Positions 1 to 5,879 of a DNA stretch of 11,491 bases are shown here, in pieces; positions within the stretch are counted from its first letter, which is position 1; the number at the start of each line of letters is the position of its first letter. The stretch is from Candidatus Dadabacteria bacterium (GTDB taxonomy: Bacteria > J088): positions 1 to 11,491 of the forward strand of contig RFIY01000002.1 of the NCBI GenBank assembly GCA_003695505.1. Direction: 5' to 3'. A program made the translations under genes and the position numbers. Under the pieces are notes generated by a model. It was not told the DNA's origin. It made no database searches and saw nothing but the letters and a program-made list of their open reading frames with translations.

Positions 1-210
1 ATCCTCTCCGTAGTAGCTGCCATCGCGCAGGGCCCGCAGGCAGTCGATCTCAGACAGGACGCCGATGATCTTGCCGTCGCCGTTGACCACGGTGGCGCCG
101 GAAATCTTGTTCTTGACGAGAATTGCAATGGCCTCAGTAATGGCCATGTCCGGCGGTAACGTGACCGGATGTTCGGTCATATAGTCGCGTACGCGCAAGG
201 ACTTGATCAC
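1..210 (-). CDS. CBS-domain protein, N-terminal part (cut by window edge)
   Basis: The first 70 residues of a CBS-domain protein are visible; the gene runs off the left edge. The N-terminus (VRDYMTEHPVTLPPDMAI) followed by SGATVVNGDGKIIGVLSEID at about residues 37-56 is the usual CBS layout: an MT..P.t...d.ai opening, then the SG.pVvd..g...GvlSe.D strand-turn-helix. CBS pairs bind adenosine nucleotides and tune attached or partner proteins. Small stand-alone two-CBS proteins of about 140 residues are common in proteobacteria, and this could be one. The start is GTG at 208-210, chosen because a near-perfect ribosome site GAGGAGG lies 5 bases upstream and the CBS domain begins immediately after it. 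It follows the DUF4833-like gene on the same strand after a 90-base gap. The domain is certain; the full architecture is not visible. Confidence 0.88.
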   Translation of the reverse strand, partial: MIKSLRVRDYMTEHPVTLPPDMAITEAIAILVKNKISGATVVNGDGKIIGVLSEIDCLRALRDGSYYGED

Positions 211-215
211 AGCGG

Positions 216-222
216 CCTCCTC
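216..222 (-). promoter_or_regulatory. Ribosome binding site fixing the GTG start of the CBS gene
   Basis: On the minus strand this reads GAGGAGG, 5 bases before the GTG at 210. It decides the start, since no ATG lies nearby in frame. Confidence 0.75.
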
Positions 223-300
223 GCAGGCGAGAGATGCAATTGACGCAAGGCGCCAGAACCTGTCTATACGATAACCGAAACAGGATTCGCCGCCAAATGT

Positions 301-903
301 TCAGTCGCTGGTCAGTGGTGGCGCACGCAGCGCCGGACTCGGGCACGGTTCGCCGGGTTCGCCGCGTTCCGTCACGCGCTCGCAGATGCGCGCCCCGTCA
401 GGACGTGTCGTGTACAGGTCGACCCAGTAGATCTTCGGAAACATCAATTTGCGCGACTTCAGTTTCACGAATGCGTGATCGGTGACGCCGGGTGCTTCGA
501 GGCTGTTCAGCCAGGCCCGCACCTGGCATTGGCCATCGTCATTGCGCGTCGTCGTCACGGTGACCGGGCGTGTGTCGTCGGCCGCGATCGTAAATTCGAG
601 CCGCTCGTCTGACTGATGGCGCAGGTCGATGCCATATGCAAATTTTTCCTCCACCCATTTGAGCGGACGTGTGACATCCGGGCCTTTTTCCAGGCGTCGC
701 CAGTACACCGTGAGCGGCTGTTCGTGGTCGAAGCGACAGTCTGGTTGCACCCGTGCCGCGTATTCGACACGGTTACGGTTGTTGCTCTTGGCGATGTGGA
801 AGAGCACGACCTCGGCTGTGACCGGCTTGTCTGTTGCGGCGTCCGGGATGGTCCACACGAGGACTGCGGCCATCTGGAGGAGTAATGTCAGATATTTCTG
901 CAT
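301..903 (-). CDS. Exported DUF4833-like protein
   Basis: A 200-residue protein with an N-terminal Sec-type signal (hydrophobic stretch LTLLLQMAAVLVWTIP at about residues 5-20, probable cleavage near DAATD). The mature part has the pattern I associate with DUF4833: an opening FHIAKSNNRNRVEYAARV, then PLTVYWRRLEKG, an FAYGIDL motif at about 88-94, a beta-rich middle with RAWLNSLEA, and a closing PKIYWVDLYTTRPDG. This is family recall, not a search. The function is unknown; the signal points to the periplasm. The open frame extends upstream to 1236, but that part overlaps the divergent gene at 944 and has no family-like sequence, so the ATG at 901-903 is preferred. Its ribosome site is weak. 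Cys56, Cys126, Cys174 and Cys187 could form disulfides. Confidence 0.72.
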   Translation of the reverse strand: MQKYLTLLLQMAAVLVWTIPDAATDKPVTAEVVLFHIAKSNNRNRVEYAARVQPDCRFDHEQPLTVYWRRLEKGPDVTRPLKWVEEKFAYGIDLRHQSDERLEFTIAADDTRPVTVTTTRNDDGQCQVRAWLNSLEAPGVTDHAFVKLKSRKLMFPKIYWVDLYTTRPDGARICERVTERGEPGEPCPSPALRAPPLTSD

Positions 904-917
904 GGCGTCTGGTGTGG

Positions 918-935
918 GATAATCTGACCAGGAGG
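918..935 (+). promoter_or_regulatory. Possible -10 element and strong ribosome site before the NTF2-like gene
   Basis: The 40 bases between the divergent starts at 903 and 944 hold GATAAT (918-923), a fair -10 match with no good -35, and AGGAGG (930-935), an excellent ribosome site 8 bases before ATG 944. The ribosome site is convincing; the promoter is tentative. Confidence 0.4.
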
Positions 936-943
936 TTGAGGTT

Positions 944-1753
944 ATGGTTCCTTCCGAAGTCATTGCCGCGCCACGGACGTTGTTTGACGCATCCGGGATG
1001 CGCGACTTCGTTGCCCGGTCTCCGGTGCTGGTCGCGGCGCGCGACCGAGCTGCCTGGGTCGAGCTGTTTTGTCCGGACGCTACCGTCGAAGACCCGGTCG
1101 GTACCCGCCCCGCGAACGGCAGAGACGAGATCGGCCGGTTCTGGGACACGTTCATTGCATCGACCGACATTGTATTCGATGTACATGCCGATCTTGTTGG
1201 CGGTCCGTTTGTCTTTCGTGATGTAACGATCAACACGACGCTCGATGGCTCGGTGAAGATCGCGGTCCCGGCGCACCTCGTCTATGAACTGTCCGATACC
1301 GACGAAACGTGCATCCGTTCTCTTGGCGCATACTGGCCGTTGCGACGGATGATCCCGCAGGTCCTCGGCACCGGATTGCGTGGCAGCGCCGTGATGCTGC
1401 GCCTGACGATGCGGATGCTGAGCAATGGGGGAGCCGGACCGTTGGCCGGTTACACGCGTGGTCTGACCCGTGGCGTGTTCGACGGCGGCAGAGCCGCAGT
1501 CGAGCGGTTACTGCGCGATCCGGAGGCCGAACTGGACCGTTGCGAGCGTGTCAGGCTCGCCTGGGACGATGCGACCGCAGACCCCGCGGGAATCGTTGCG
1601 CAAAGATTACGCGGCGCCACGATCGAAACTGTCTTGCCGTCGGGCTGGTTCGTGACATTCCGCTACCGACGTGACGACGGGCAGCAGGGGGCCGGCCGGA
1701 TTGCTTTTGCCGGAAGCTTGCGACGCCCCCGTGAGGTACTCCTGTACGTCTGA
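944..1753 (+). CDS. NTF2/SnoaL-like (ketosteroid-isomerase-like) protein with C-terminal extension
   Basis: A 269-residue protein without a signal peptide. Residues about 20-120 look like the NTF2-like fold: WVELFCPDATVEDPVG (38-53) followed by GRDEIGRFWDTFI is very close to the steroid delta5-3-ketoisomerase segment around its catalytic base Asp38, which aligns with Asp50 here. By eye, the residue aligned with oxyanion-hole Asp99 is Leu112, and no Tyr sits where Tyr14 would be, so classical isomerase activity is doubtful. The C-terminal half (about 125-269) is extra compared with the usual 125-150 residues; it contains a helical stretch near 140-190 and a beta-like end, and I do not recognise it. 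The ATG at 944 has AGGAGG 8 bases upstream. It leads a probable operon with the two exported paralogues downstream (37-base gap). Fold call is good; function is open. Confidence 0.72.
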   Translation: MVPSEVIAAPRTLFDASGMRDFVARSPVLVAARDRAAWVELFCPDATVEDPVGTRPANGRDEIGRFWDTFIASTDIVFDVHADLVGGPFVFRDVTINTTLDGSVKIAVPAHLVYELSDTDETCIRSLGAYWPLRRMIPQVLGTGLRGSAVMLRLTMRMLSNGGAGPLAGYTRGLTRGVFDGGRAAVERLLRDPEAELDRCERVRLAWDDATADPAGIVAQRLRGATIETVLPSGWFVTFRYRRDDGQQGAGRIAFAGSLRRPREVLLYV

Positions 1754-1790
1754 CGCGGAACCCGTCGCGCCCCGGGTGGTCAGAACAGCT

Positions 1791-2612
1791 ATGAAACGAC
1801 CCTGGATCAGAGGCGGCATTCTGTCCGCTGGCATCATGCTGTTTGCCGCGTCGACAGCGAGTCCGGCGAACAACGATGCGACCCGCAGACAGTGCCGGCT
1901 GGCGCAGTCCTGTGCACTGACATTGCCACACACAAGTTGCGGTGGCGTCGCGGTCGCGGCTGAGCAACCGGTGCCACGTCCGATCTGCCAGACGGCGACA
2001 ATCCTCGGCCGATCGTCCTTGCTCGATGCCACCAGCGCGCGTCGTGTCTGGCCGTACCTGGGACACGAGCATCAGATCGTCTACCAGGTCGAAGAACTGT
2101 TGCATGTCCCGGTGGAGAAGCTTGCCTTCATGTTTGAACGTCCCGACATCGCCGCCCGCTGGCTGAGCGAAGTCGCAGACGAACCATTTTCAGCGTCGTT
2201 CGGCGAAGTGCGCGGTCAGCGATGGATCGACGGCGCGCACGGCGAGCGGTTCAAGGGGAGGGCCCTGTTGCTGGCCGGGGCTCCTGAACAGGGGAGGATG
2301 GTGCTTCTGGGTTACGGCAGCGCGTCATTCTGGCGCTGGGAGTTTCGCGGGAAAACGGTGTTCGACATCGCCTATGAGGCTTCCCGCCATCCCGGCCATA
2401 CGCGGATTCGGGTCCGCGTTTATGCCGCGCCTGGTTCGGACTGGCTCTACGAGGCTATGGCTTCGGAGGTGTTCCACGCGGTGGCCAGGCGTTTCGCATC
2501 CGGGATTCTGGACGATATCGAGGCTGCCGCTGGGCGGGCAGCGATGACCGCCGCCGAGCAGCAGGCCTGGCGTCGATGGCTGGTCAGGCAGAGCGGAGTC
2601 CATCCGACGTGA
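1791..2612 (+). CDS. Exported protein of unknown family, tandem paralogue A
   Basis: A 273-residue protein that I do not recognise. It begins MKRPWIRGGILSAGIMLFAA, a clear Sec signal with likely cleavage after TASPA (about residue 26), so it should be periplasmic or secreted. Four cysteines follow (35, 41, 50, 66) and then a conserved body: LGHEHQIVYQVEE (90-102), GERFKGRALLLAG (151-163), LLGYGSASFWRWEFRG (172-187) and a C-terminal amphipathic helix, about 219-250. The next gene carries the same elements in the same order, so the two are diverged tandem duplicates. The strand-rich body ending in a long helix might be a helix-grip (START-like) lipid-binding fold; that is a guess. The ATG at 1791 was chosen because the signal begins there; the upstream in-frame extension overlaps the previous gene. 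The ribosome site is weak, suggesting coupling to the gene before it. Confidence 0.75.
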   Translation: MKRPWIRGGILSAGIMLFAASTASPANNDATRRQCRLAQSCALTLPHTSCGGVAVAAEQPVPRPICQTATILGRSSLLDATSARRVWPYLGHEHQIVYQVEELLHVPVEKLAFMFERPDIAARWLSEVADEPFSASFGEVRGQRWIDGAHGERFKGRALLLAGAPEQGRMVLLGYGSASFWRWEFRGKTVFDIAYEASRHPGHTRIRVRVYAAPGSDWLYEAMASEVFHAVARRFASGILDDIEAAAGRAAMTAAEQQAWRRWLVRQSGVHPT

Positions 2613-3463
2613 GCGGCTGGACGCGCAAACGCTGGCACATTGCATCGTTCCTGCTGCCAACCGTGCTGCTGACGTTTGCGGCTGACGGCGCCGTGCTGGC
2701 CTCTGTCGAGCGTAGCTGTGCAGTGGCGGCGTCGTGTGGCGTGCCCGCGCCGCGTCGCTGCGATGCCGTCCCGCGTCCCTGGGGCGACCCGCCCGAACGC
2801 GCGCCGGAATTACGCTGCGAGACGCTCTCCAGCCTGGCGGCGGCCGGCTTTGACGCCAACGGCGCGAGCGGGCACCAGATGATGCGTTTCCTCGGGCGCG
2901 AATATCTCCTGTCGTACGAGGTGGCGGGCGCGTCCGACGTCAGCGCCGACCGCCTCGCGTATTTGCTGGATCATCTGCCGCTGGCAGCGCGGCTGGTCGA
3001 CTACTTTTCGGGTGGCGGATACTACGCGGAGTGGGTGCCGTTTTCGGGTGCACGTTGGGTGCGCGGCGGGAAAGGTGAGCGATTTCACGGAGAGGCCGTT
3101 CAGTTGGCCGGGAGTGCGCGCCGCGGTGTGTTGCATTATCTGGGATACGGCACCGCGAATATCGCCCGCTGGAGCTTTACCGGGCAGGTCTATCTGGATT
3201 TCCGGTTTCGGCGCGGTCCAGACGGGGAGGGATGCCGCTACCTTGTGCGGGCCGTCGCGTCGCCGGAGAATGCGGTCATCAATGCGATCATGGATTCGCT
3301 GCCGTTCCGCTATCTGACCGAACGCGTCGTCGAGGCCATTGTCGATGATCTTGCCCAGGCCGTCGCGCGGCTCGACGCGGCACAGCGAAACGGAAAGCTC
3401 GACCGGAGCGCATTCACCCCGGCCGAGCTTGCGGAAATCGATCGTCTGCTTGCCCTGAGATAG
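2609..3463 (+). CDS. Exported protein of unknown family, tandem paralogue B
   Basis: A 284-residue protein related to the preceding gene product. Shared elements in order: signal peptide (RKRW then IASFLLPTVLLTFAADG), cysteines 37, 43, 51 and 70 in nearly the same spacing (C-x5-C-x7-C against C-x5-C-x8-C), FLGREYLLSYEV, GERFHGEAVQLAG (156-168), YLGYGTANIARWSFTGQ (177-193), then VEAIVDDLAQAVARLDAAQ near the end. Function is unknown; export to the periplasm is likely. The GTG at 2609 overlaps the upstream TGA (GTGA) and has CGGAG 10 bases before it, which suits translational coupling and places the charged n-region at the very start. An ATG at 2576 in the same frame is the alternative, giving 295 residues and a 37-base overlap. 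The stop abuts the stop of the opposing dehydrogenase gene with no base between. Confidence 0.73.
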   Translation: MSGWTRKRWHIASFLLPTVLLTFAADGAVLASVERSCAVAASCGVPAPRRCDAVPRPWGDPPERAPELRCETLSSLAAAGFDANGASGHQMMRFLGREYLLSYEVAGASDVSADRLAYLLDHLPLAARLVDYFSGGGYYAEWVPFSGARWVRGGKGERFHGEAVQLAGSARRGVLHYLGYGTANIARWSFTGQVYLDFRFRRGPDGEGCRYLVRAVASPENAVINAIMDSLPFRYLTERVVEAIVDDLAQAVARLDAAQRNGKLDRSAFTPAELAEIDRLLALR

Positions 3464-4255
3464 TCAGGCCAGGCGCGGATCCTTTTTGCCTTCGATCTTG
3501 TGCATGTTGCGCCAGAGAACATCGGGCATCATTCGTGCGAACGCGGCGATGTAACGGGCCTGTCCCGGGAAAATCCAGAAGTCTTTTTTGCGCAGTCCCT
3601 TTTCCACGGCGTCGAGCACCTTGTCCGGTGTCATCAGGCTCGAGTCGCCTTCCATCACGGCGGGGTTGGAGCGCACCTGGTTGAGCAGCGGCGTCTTGAC
3701 CATCGGCGGACAGACACAGGCGAACTGTACGCCCGAATGGCGGTTTTCGTGGTAGAGGATGTCCGCGTAGCTCCGAACCGCGAACTTCGATGCGCAATAC
3801 GCGCCAAAGTGCATCACGGGCATCCAGCCGACCAGGGACGCAAAGATCACCTGCTGGCCGCTGCGGCGCTCGAGCATCTGGGGCAGGGTGGCGTGCACCG
3901 TGTTGACGACGCCCTTGTAGTTGATGTCCATGACCCGGTGGATCTCATCAACGGGTTCTTCGGTCAGCAACGAAGACGGCATGATGGCCGCCGCCGAAAC
4001 GACCCGGTCGATCGGGCCAAGTTCTTTTTCCACTTTCGCGACGACCTTCTTGACCGCGTCGAAATCGCGGACATCGCAAACGTATGTGGAAATATTCTCA
4101 TGTCGTGAGGCGGTCTCTTTCAGACCCGTCTCGTTGACATCGATCGTTGCCACGCGGGCACCGGCCTTTGCGAGGCGTTCGCTGTAGAGCTGCCCCATGC
4201 CGCTCGCGCCGCCGGTAATCAGCATGGTCTTGCCGTTGTAGTTCATCTTCGCCAT
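3464..4255 (-). CDS. Short-chain dehydrogenase/reductase (classical SDR)
   Basis: A 263-residue NAD(P)-dependent oxidoreductase with all classical SDR marks: glycine-rich TGGASGMG at 14-21, Asp39 at the end of strand 2 (favours NAD(H)), CDV at 60-62, and the catalytic set Asn112, Ser140, Tyr153 and Lys157 (YCASK). The usual NNAG motif reads SAAA at 87-90, a mild oddity. Length is normal. The C-terminal part (FWIFPGQARYIAAFARMMPD) is typical of SDRs near lipid and steroid catabolic genes, but the substrate cannot be read from sequence. ATG 4255 has AAGGAG just upstream. It is the second gene of a probable operon with the saccharopine-dehydrogenase-like gene (43-base gap) and so would be under the operator at 5427. 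Its stop touches the convergent stop at 3463. Confidence 0.92.
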   Translation of the reverse strand: MAKMNYNGKTMLITGGASGMGQLYSERLAKAGARVATIDVNETGLKETASRHENISTYVCDVRDFDAVKKVVAKVEKELGPIDRVVSAAAIMPSSLLTEEPVDEIHRVMDINYKGVVNTVHATLPQMLERRSGQQVIFASLVGWMPVMHFGAYCASKFAVRSYADILYHENRHSGVQFACVCPPMVKTPLLNQVRSNPAVMEGDSSLMTPDKVLDAVEKGLRKKDFWIFPGQARYIAAFARMMPDVLWRNMHKIEGKKDPRLA

Positions 4256-4298
4256 GTCGTCTCTCCTTGGAGGTGTCCAGAAACGGGTAAACAGAAGG

Positions 4299-5390
4299 TC
4301 AGTTCAATTGCTCGATGGTTGCACCGCTGTCTCTGCAGCAATCCGCCGCGGCCGCCGTTCCGAGCGCCGCCGCCAGACTGCCAACGCCGCCATTGACCCG
4401 GCTGGCGCTGGCGAGGCGGATCGCTCCATTCGCGGCCAGGCGGGCCGTAGACAGGTAAACATCCTGTCCGGATACACGCAGCGCCGCCGTCCTTCCGTTG
4501 GCGCCGGTTGCGCGCGCGACGACGGCCCATCGGGCGGTTGCGCGCTCGGCTGGCGCCGGATCGGTGGCGCGCCAGGCGACGAGCCGTTCGAGGTGGGCGA
4601 TGTGCTGCGGCGACGGCCGGCGATCTCCCGACAGCAGCTTTTGAAACACGGCGAACGCGTGACCGCGGGCGCCGGGCAGGGCCAGGTAGCTGTCGACATC
4701 GCGGAGTCCATTCAGTTCGCCGGGCAACAAGATCGGTTCGGCAGACGGAAACGGAACCTCGCGGTATCCTCGCGGCAGATCGATATGGCGTCGGGCTGAC
4801 CACTCGTACAGATCGTCGAGCAGCACAGGCTGGCCATCGCGCAAGGCGAACGCAGGCTCGGAAACGGCCGCAATCGCGCTGATTGCTGTACCGCGGGACG
4901 TCTTGTACTGATCCAGCCAGTGTGTCACGTGCAGTGAACGGAGCGCGCCAAGATCCTGTGCAAGCAGGTGAGCGGCCGTCAGCGCCGGCGCGAAATCGAC
5001 GGCCTGCGCCGGGACGAACGCAACACCCGCGTCGTGGGCAAACGTACGCAGCCGTTGGTGCAGTCTGCGAATCCAGCTTTGCTCCGCCGTGGTGTCAACG
5101 TAGTGCGCGCCGGCAGCGAGTGCCGCATCCGCGACCGCATCTCCGAAGCGGTTGAACGGACCGACCGTATTGACCAGGACGCGCGTTGCTTCCGCCAGCG
5201 CCTCCAGGCTACGAGGATCCCGCACATCGGTGCGCAGGACCGCGGCTGGATCGCCCGCCACGGCTTCCAGCTCGGTCGGGCGCCGACCGGCGGCGGCCAC
5301 GCGAACGCCCTGCCGACGCAATTCCTCGACGATGAGGCGGCCCGTAAAGCCGGTTGCACCGAGAACGGCGATGTCGAAACGTGGTGGCAT
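4299..5390 (-). CDS. Saccharopine dehydrogenase-like / trans-acting enoyl reductase-like oxidoreductase
   Basis: A 363-residue protein with an N-terminal Rossmann domain: FDIAVLGATGFTGRLIVEEL with the GATGFTG nucleotide loop at 11-17, an Arg pair near 36-37 that would favour NADPH, and VLVNTVGPFNRFGD. HYVDTTAEQSWIRRLH follows, as in the saccharopine-dehydrogenase-like family that includes mycobacterial trans-acting enoyl reductases (Rv2953 type) and many uncharacterised lipid-linked reductases. The central and C-terminal parts should form the substrate domain. Real saccharopine (lysine) metabolism is unlikely, given the surrounding genes. The ATG at 5388-5390 is the first sensible start and has only a weak AGGG ribosome site. 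It heads the minus-strand operon with the SDR. A perfect KstR-type palindrome begins 36 bases upstream of the start codon, so repression by the divergent TetR protein is likely. Confidence 0.82.
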   Translation of the reverse strand: MPPRFDIAVLGATGFTGRLIVEELRRQGVRVAAAGRRPTELEAVAGDPAAVLRTDVRDPRSLEALAEATRVLVNTVGPFNRFGDAVADAALAAGAHYVDTTAEQSWIRRLHQRLRTFAHDAGVAFVPAQAVDFAPALTAAHLLAQDLGALRSLHVTHWLDQYKTSRGTAISAIAAVSEPAFALRDGQPVLLDDLYEWSARRHIDLPRGYREVPFPSAEPILLPGELNGLRDVDSYLALPGARGHAFAVFQKLLSGDRRPSPQHIAHLERLVAWRATDPAPAERATARWAVVARATGANGRTAALRVSGQDVYLSTARLAANGAIRLASASRVNGGVGSLAAALGTAAAADCCRDSGATIEQLN

Positions 5391-5426
5391 GGCAGCCCTG
5401 GTCGGGGTGTCGACGCGGTGTGTCTA

Positions 5427-5440
5427 TAGAACGTGTTCTA
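5427..5440. promoter_or_regulatory. KstR-type operator O1 (upstream of reductase operon)
   Basis: TAGAACGTGTTCTA: two 6-base arms, TAGAAC and GTTCTA, are perfect inverted repeats around a 2-base centre, and all eight fixed positions of TNNAACNNGTTNNA match. It lies 36 bases before the start codon at 5390 and overlaps TATAGA (minus strand, 5423-5428), a possible -10, so bound repressor would block that promoter. Confidence 0.75.
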
Positions 5441-5636
5441 ACATGTGTTTGGCGCGGCCGCAAGTTCGCTCGGATGGCGGGCAGGGAGCAGATAACCATT
5501 TTGCTCGTGCCGCATTTGCCCGAATGTCGCGTAACATATTGATACAGTATGGAAAAAAGTGAGCGCGCCCCGAGTGCGCCCCGTTGTGGCGTATGAGGGG
5601 GGAACGAAAAAGAAGGCGCGCGCCGGCGCATTGACG

Positions 5637-5650
5637 TGAAACGTGTTTCA
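5637..5650. promoter_or_regulatory. KstR-type operator O2 (centre of intergenic region)
   Basis: TGAAACGTGTTTCA: perfect 6-base arms around GT, full match to TNNAACNNGTTNNA and identical to O3. A -35-like TTGACG (5631-5636) abuts it, but no acceptable -10 follows at 16-18 bases, so whether it marks a promoter is unclear. Confidence 0.75.
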
Positions 5651-5780
5651 TCAGGTGGGCTCAAGGAGTGGTCTCGCGTGCTTGTGCTGGAGCTTCTGTC
5701 GTTCAGGTGGGATGCCGCTTATTGGAGCGATTTTTCAGGGTGGATGGCGACGAGCGCAGCGACAGTTTCCATCCTGGCGC

Positions 5781-5809
5781 TGGACAGTAAAAGTGAAACG
5801 TGTTTCAAT
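5781..5809 (+). promoter_or_regulatory. Candidate sigma70 promoter for tetR operon, overlapped by O3
   Basis: TGGACA at 5781-5786 (5 of 6 to TTGACA), a 17-base spacer, and TTCAAT at 5804-5809 (4 of 6 to TATAAT). The O3 palindrome fills most of the spacer and part of the -10, the standard arrangement for an autorepressing TetR protein. Predicted by eye only. Confidence 0.42.
5794..5807. promoter_or_regulatory. KstR-type operator O3 (tetR promoter)
   Basis: TGAAACGTGTTTCA, the exact 14 bases of O2; with the preceding G a 15-base identity. It ends 72 bases before the tetR start codon at 5880 and sits in the candidate tetR promoter, which suggests autoregulation. Confidence 0.78.
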
Positions 5810-5852
5810 AATAGCCATTCAGCCTGACTCAATCGCGCATCTGGCCTGCGCG

Positions 5853-5866
5853 TCGAACACGTTTTC
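5853..5866. promoter_or_regulatory. Degenerate KstR-type box in tetR leader
   Basis: TCGAACACGTTTTC keeps seven of the eight fixed positions of TNNAACNNGTTNNA (the last A is C), and the inner GAAC..GTT half-sites remain. It lies 13 bases before the tetR start and could be a weak accessory site or chance. Confidence 0.35.
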
Positions 5867-5868
5867 CC

Positions 5869-5873
5869 AAGGA
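5869..5873 (+). promoter_or_regulatory. Ribosome binding site deciding the tetR start
   Basis: AAGGA, 6 bases before ATG 5880. It favours this start over the longer in-frame extension to 5643, which would translate through the operators. Confidence 0.7.
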
Positions 5874-5879
5874 TCATCC

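Larger units (their letters stand above)
5391..5879. promoter_or_regulatory. Divergent regulatory region with multiple operators
   Basis: These 489 bases separate the reductase/SDR operon (minus) from the tetR-Rieske-thioesterase operon (plus). Short open frames cross the region, but none has a ribosome site or family-like sequence. It holds three perfect TNNAACNNGTTNNA palindromes and a degenerate fourth, each listed separately, plus a candidate sigma70 promoter for tetR. The stretch 5441-5636 contains only weak structure, such as an imperfect inverted repeat ATATTGATACAGTAT at 5536-5550, and I assign it no role. Confidence 0.75.

Noticed and set aside
904-1236. Upstream extension of the DUF4833-like frame to give 311 residues
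   Set aside because: It lies antisense to the NTF2-like gene, has no ribosome site at its start, and the signal peptide begins at the ATG at 903.
3943-3956. AAC-GG-GTT core resembling a KstR box inside the SDR gene
   Set aside because: The outer T and A positions do not match, arm symmetry is poor, and it lies in coding sequence.
4263-4272. CTCCTTGGAG palindrome in the gap before the SDR gene
   Set aside because: The 2-base centre cannot form a stable loop; the minus-strand AAGGAG is simply the ribosome site.
5643-5879. Upstream extension of the tetR frame to 5643
   Set aside because: It would run through an operator and the candidate promoter, whereas ATG 5880 has a good ribosome site and sits at the usual distance before the TetR domain.
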